A stretch of DNA of 64,000 nt from Rheinheimera sp. (GTDB taxonomy: Bacteria > Pseudomonadota > Gammaproteobacteria > Enterobacterales > Alteromonadaceae). Position numbers and translations under genes: made by a program. Under the pieces are notes generated by a model. That model saw only the letters and a program-made list of their open reading frames with translations, was not told where the DNA came from and did not search any database. Positions 63,091-64,000 of this stretch are shown here, piece by piece. Position 1 is the stretch's first letter. Each line of letters starts with the position of its first letter. The stretch spans positions 62,001 to 126,000 of the forward strand of contig NZ_JAUYGV010000009.1 of assembly GCF_030690345.1 (NCBI RefSeq). The letters run 5' to 3'.

Positions 63091-64000
63091 TTACTTTGGC
63101 CGGGAAACCTGAGCAGCAAAAGGCGAAGCCGGTAAGCCTGCGGCGTTATACAGCACGGCATCCGGGTTATCGGCCCAGGCGTAGCGTACTTGCAGCGGCG
63201 CTGTGATATCAGCATGCGACAGCACTAATTGTTTACCCTGTAGCTTTACCTGCGCCCAGCGGTAGTGGCCGTCGCTGCCGGCGATGGCAAAGCTTTGGCC
63301 GGGTTTAAGCACCAGTTGCTGATCAAAGCTAAGCAGTAATTTATCGCCCTGCGCCTGCACCGACTGCAACTGCGGCCCCTGATATTGCACGTCCTCGCCC
63401 AGCGCTACCGCTCTGGCCGCCAGCGCCAGCCGCTGGCCTAAGGTTTTTTTATCTACCGGGTGAATATCGTTCCACTCACCTACGTCTATCGCTACCACCA
63501 TGGCTGTATGGGGCTCGTCCTGCACCCGGCGCTGGGCTTCGCGCAGTGCGGCCCAGCCGCTGTCGGTTGGCTCTGGGTTTTTCTGCAGGTAATTCGCCAG
63601 TTGCACATATAAAAACGGTAACTGTGGCTGCTGCCACTTAGCCCGCCAGTCACGAATTAAGGCGCGAAAACGCTGCTGGTACTGTACTTCGCGGCCGACG
63701 TTCGATTCGCCCTGATACCAGATCACGCCCTTGATTGGCAGCTTGGTCAGCGGCGCGGTTAAACCGTTAAACAGCCCCAGCGGTTGCCAGCGGATAAAGG
63801 TATCAGCCGGCAGCGGCTCTGCTGTGGCACCAAGGCGCATCTGCCACTGGCCGCTCAGCGCTATAGGCTGCTCGTCGGTGCCTAACCAGTACGGTTTATC
63901 CGGCATCAGCCCGGTTTTGCTGTTAGTGGCAATAACCCGCACCGCTATCAGGTTAGTACCGGCTTTCAGCAGCCCCTTTGGCAGCGCATAACGCCGTGGC
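63091..64000 (-). CDS. Sialate O-acetylesterase, partial at the 5' end
   Basis: The minus-strand frame is open from the stop at 63091 to the window edge (303 codons), so the N-terminus is outside; an apparent start at 63942 is an internal GTG. Features are GLFNGLTAPLTKLPIKGVIW, the block WYQGESNVG, FLYVQLANY and the catalytic Asp-His region VGEWNDIHPVDKKTLGQRLA. The family is SGNH/SIAE; it removes O-acetyl groups from sialic acids or other acetylated sugars, including xylan. It may belong with the TonB receptor cluster, from which the cassette block separates it. Confidence 0.9.
   Translation of the reverse strand, partial: PRRYALPKGLLKAGTNLIAVRVIATNSKTGLMPDKPYWLGTDEQPIALSGQWQMRLGATAEPLPADTFIRWQPLGLFNGLTAPLTKLPIKGVIWYQGESNVGREVQYQQRFRALIRDWRAKWQQPQLPFLYVQLANYLQKNPEPTDSGWAALREAQRRVQDEPHTAMVVAIDVGEWNDIHPVDKKTLGQRLALAARAVALGEDVQYQGPQLQSVQAQGDKLLLSFDQQLVLKPGQSFAIAGSDGHYRWAQVKLQGKQLVLSHADITAPLQVRYAWADNPDAVLYNAAGLPASPFAAQVSRPK

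Noticed and set aside
1..64000. CRISPR array, insertion sequence, prophage, rRNA or riboswitch
   Set aside because: Looked for regularly spaced repeats, transposase or phage motifs, rRNA conserved segments and common riboswitch cores; none were seen.

Overview
The window comes from a gammaproteobacterial chromosome, most likely Alteromonadales/Chromatiaceae of the Rheinheimera, Alishewanella or Arsukibacterium kind. This is inferred from gene content, with no database search. Supporting signs are the polA, Spot 42, engB, Csr RNA, yihI order, the hslO/hslR, gspC-N, yrfG, nudE, cysQ, pckA neighbourhood, cytochromes c4 and c5, and a TonB receptor / SapC / JmjC / tryptophan halogenase cluster.

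Layout. 1-8.8 kb: a GAF-domain gene cut by the window edge, cytochrome c5, polA, Spot 42 RNA, an undescribed small-RNA candidate, engB, cytochrome c4, a CsrB/CsrC-like RNA with an upstream UvrY/GacA-type palindrome, a methyltransferase, yihI and a DUF2489 gene. 8.8-19.3 kb: an exported amidohydrolase, a DUF1285 protein, tRNA-His, an MscS channel, a DUF481 outer-membrane protein, a PAS-PAS-GGDEF-EAL protein and sbcDC. 19.4-22.7 kb: an apparent sigma-54 stress regulon, with one Fis-type activator carrying a degenerate receiver domain, surrounded by BON, four-helix, small lipoprotein and DUF1328 genes that have -24/-12 promoters of identical geometry. 22.8-39.6 kb: hslO/hslR, a complete type II secretion operon gspCDEFGHIJKLMN, yrfG, nudE, cysQ and pckA. 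39.8-51.6 kb: a chemotaxis receptor, a CNNM/CBS protein, a choice-of-anchor I lipoprotein, yheTU, a GMC oxidoreductase with a Tat-type partner subunit, a second exported amidohydrolase and a PAS-GAF-GGDEF cyclase. 51.9-59.1 kb: the TonB receptor cluster. 63.1-64 kb: a sialate O-acetylesterase cut by the window end.

Between the last two lies the main accessory block, 59.29-62.6 kb. It is visibly AT-richer and reads as an integron cassette array without an integrase. Cassette 1 starts G|TTAAAT and ends with a site beginning ATTTAAC, its exact reverse complement. Cassette 3 starts G|TTAGCT and ends with AGCTAAC, again exact. Cassette 2 matches with two G-T wobbles. The two complete attC sites fold into imperfect hairpins with the expected extrahelical G in the left arm. 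Cassettes 1 and 2 each encode a protein with HEPN-like features, cassette 3 encodes an orphan protein, and an inverted dinJ-yafQ toxin-antitoxin pair follows. The two-HEPN cassette pair is the best candidate here for an undescribed, possibly defensive, system.

No CRISPR array, insertion sequence, prophage or rRNA was seen.
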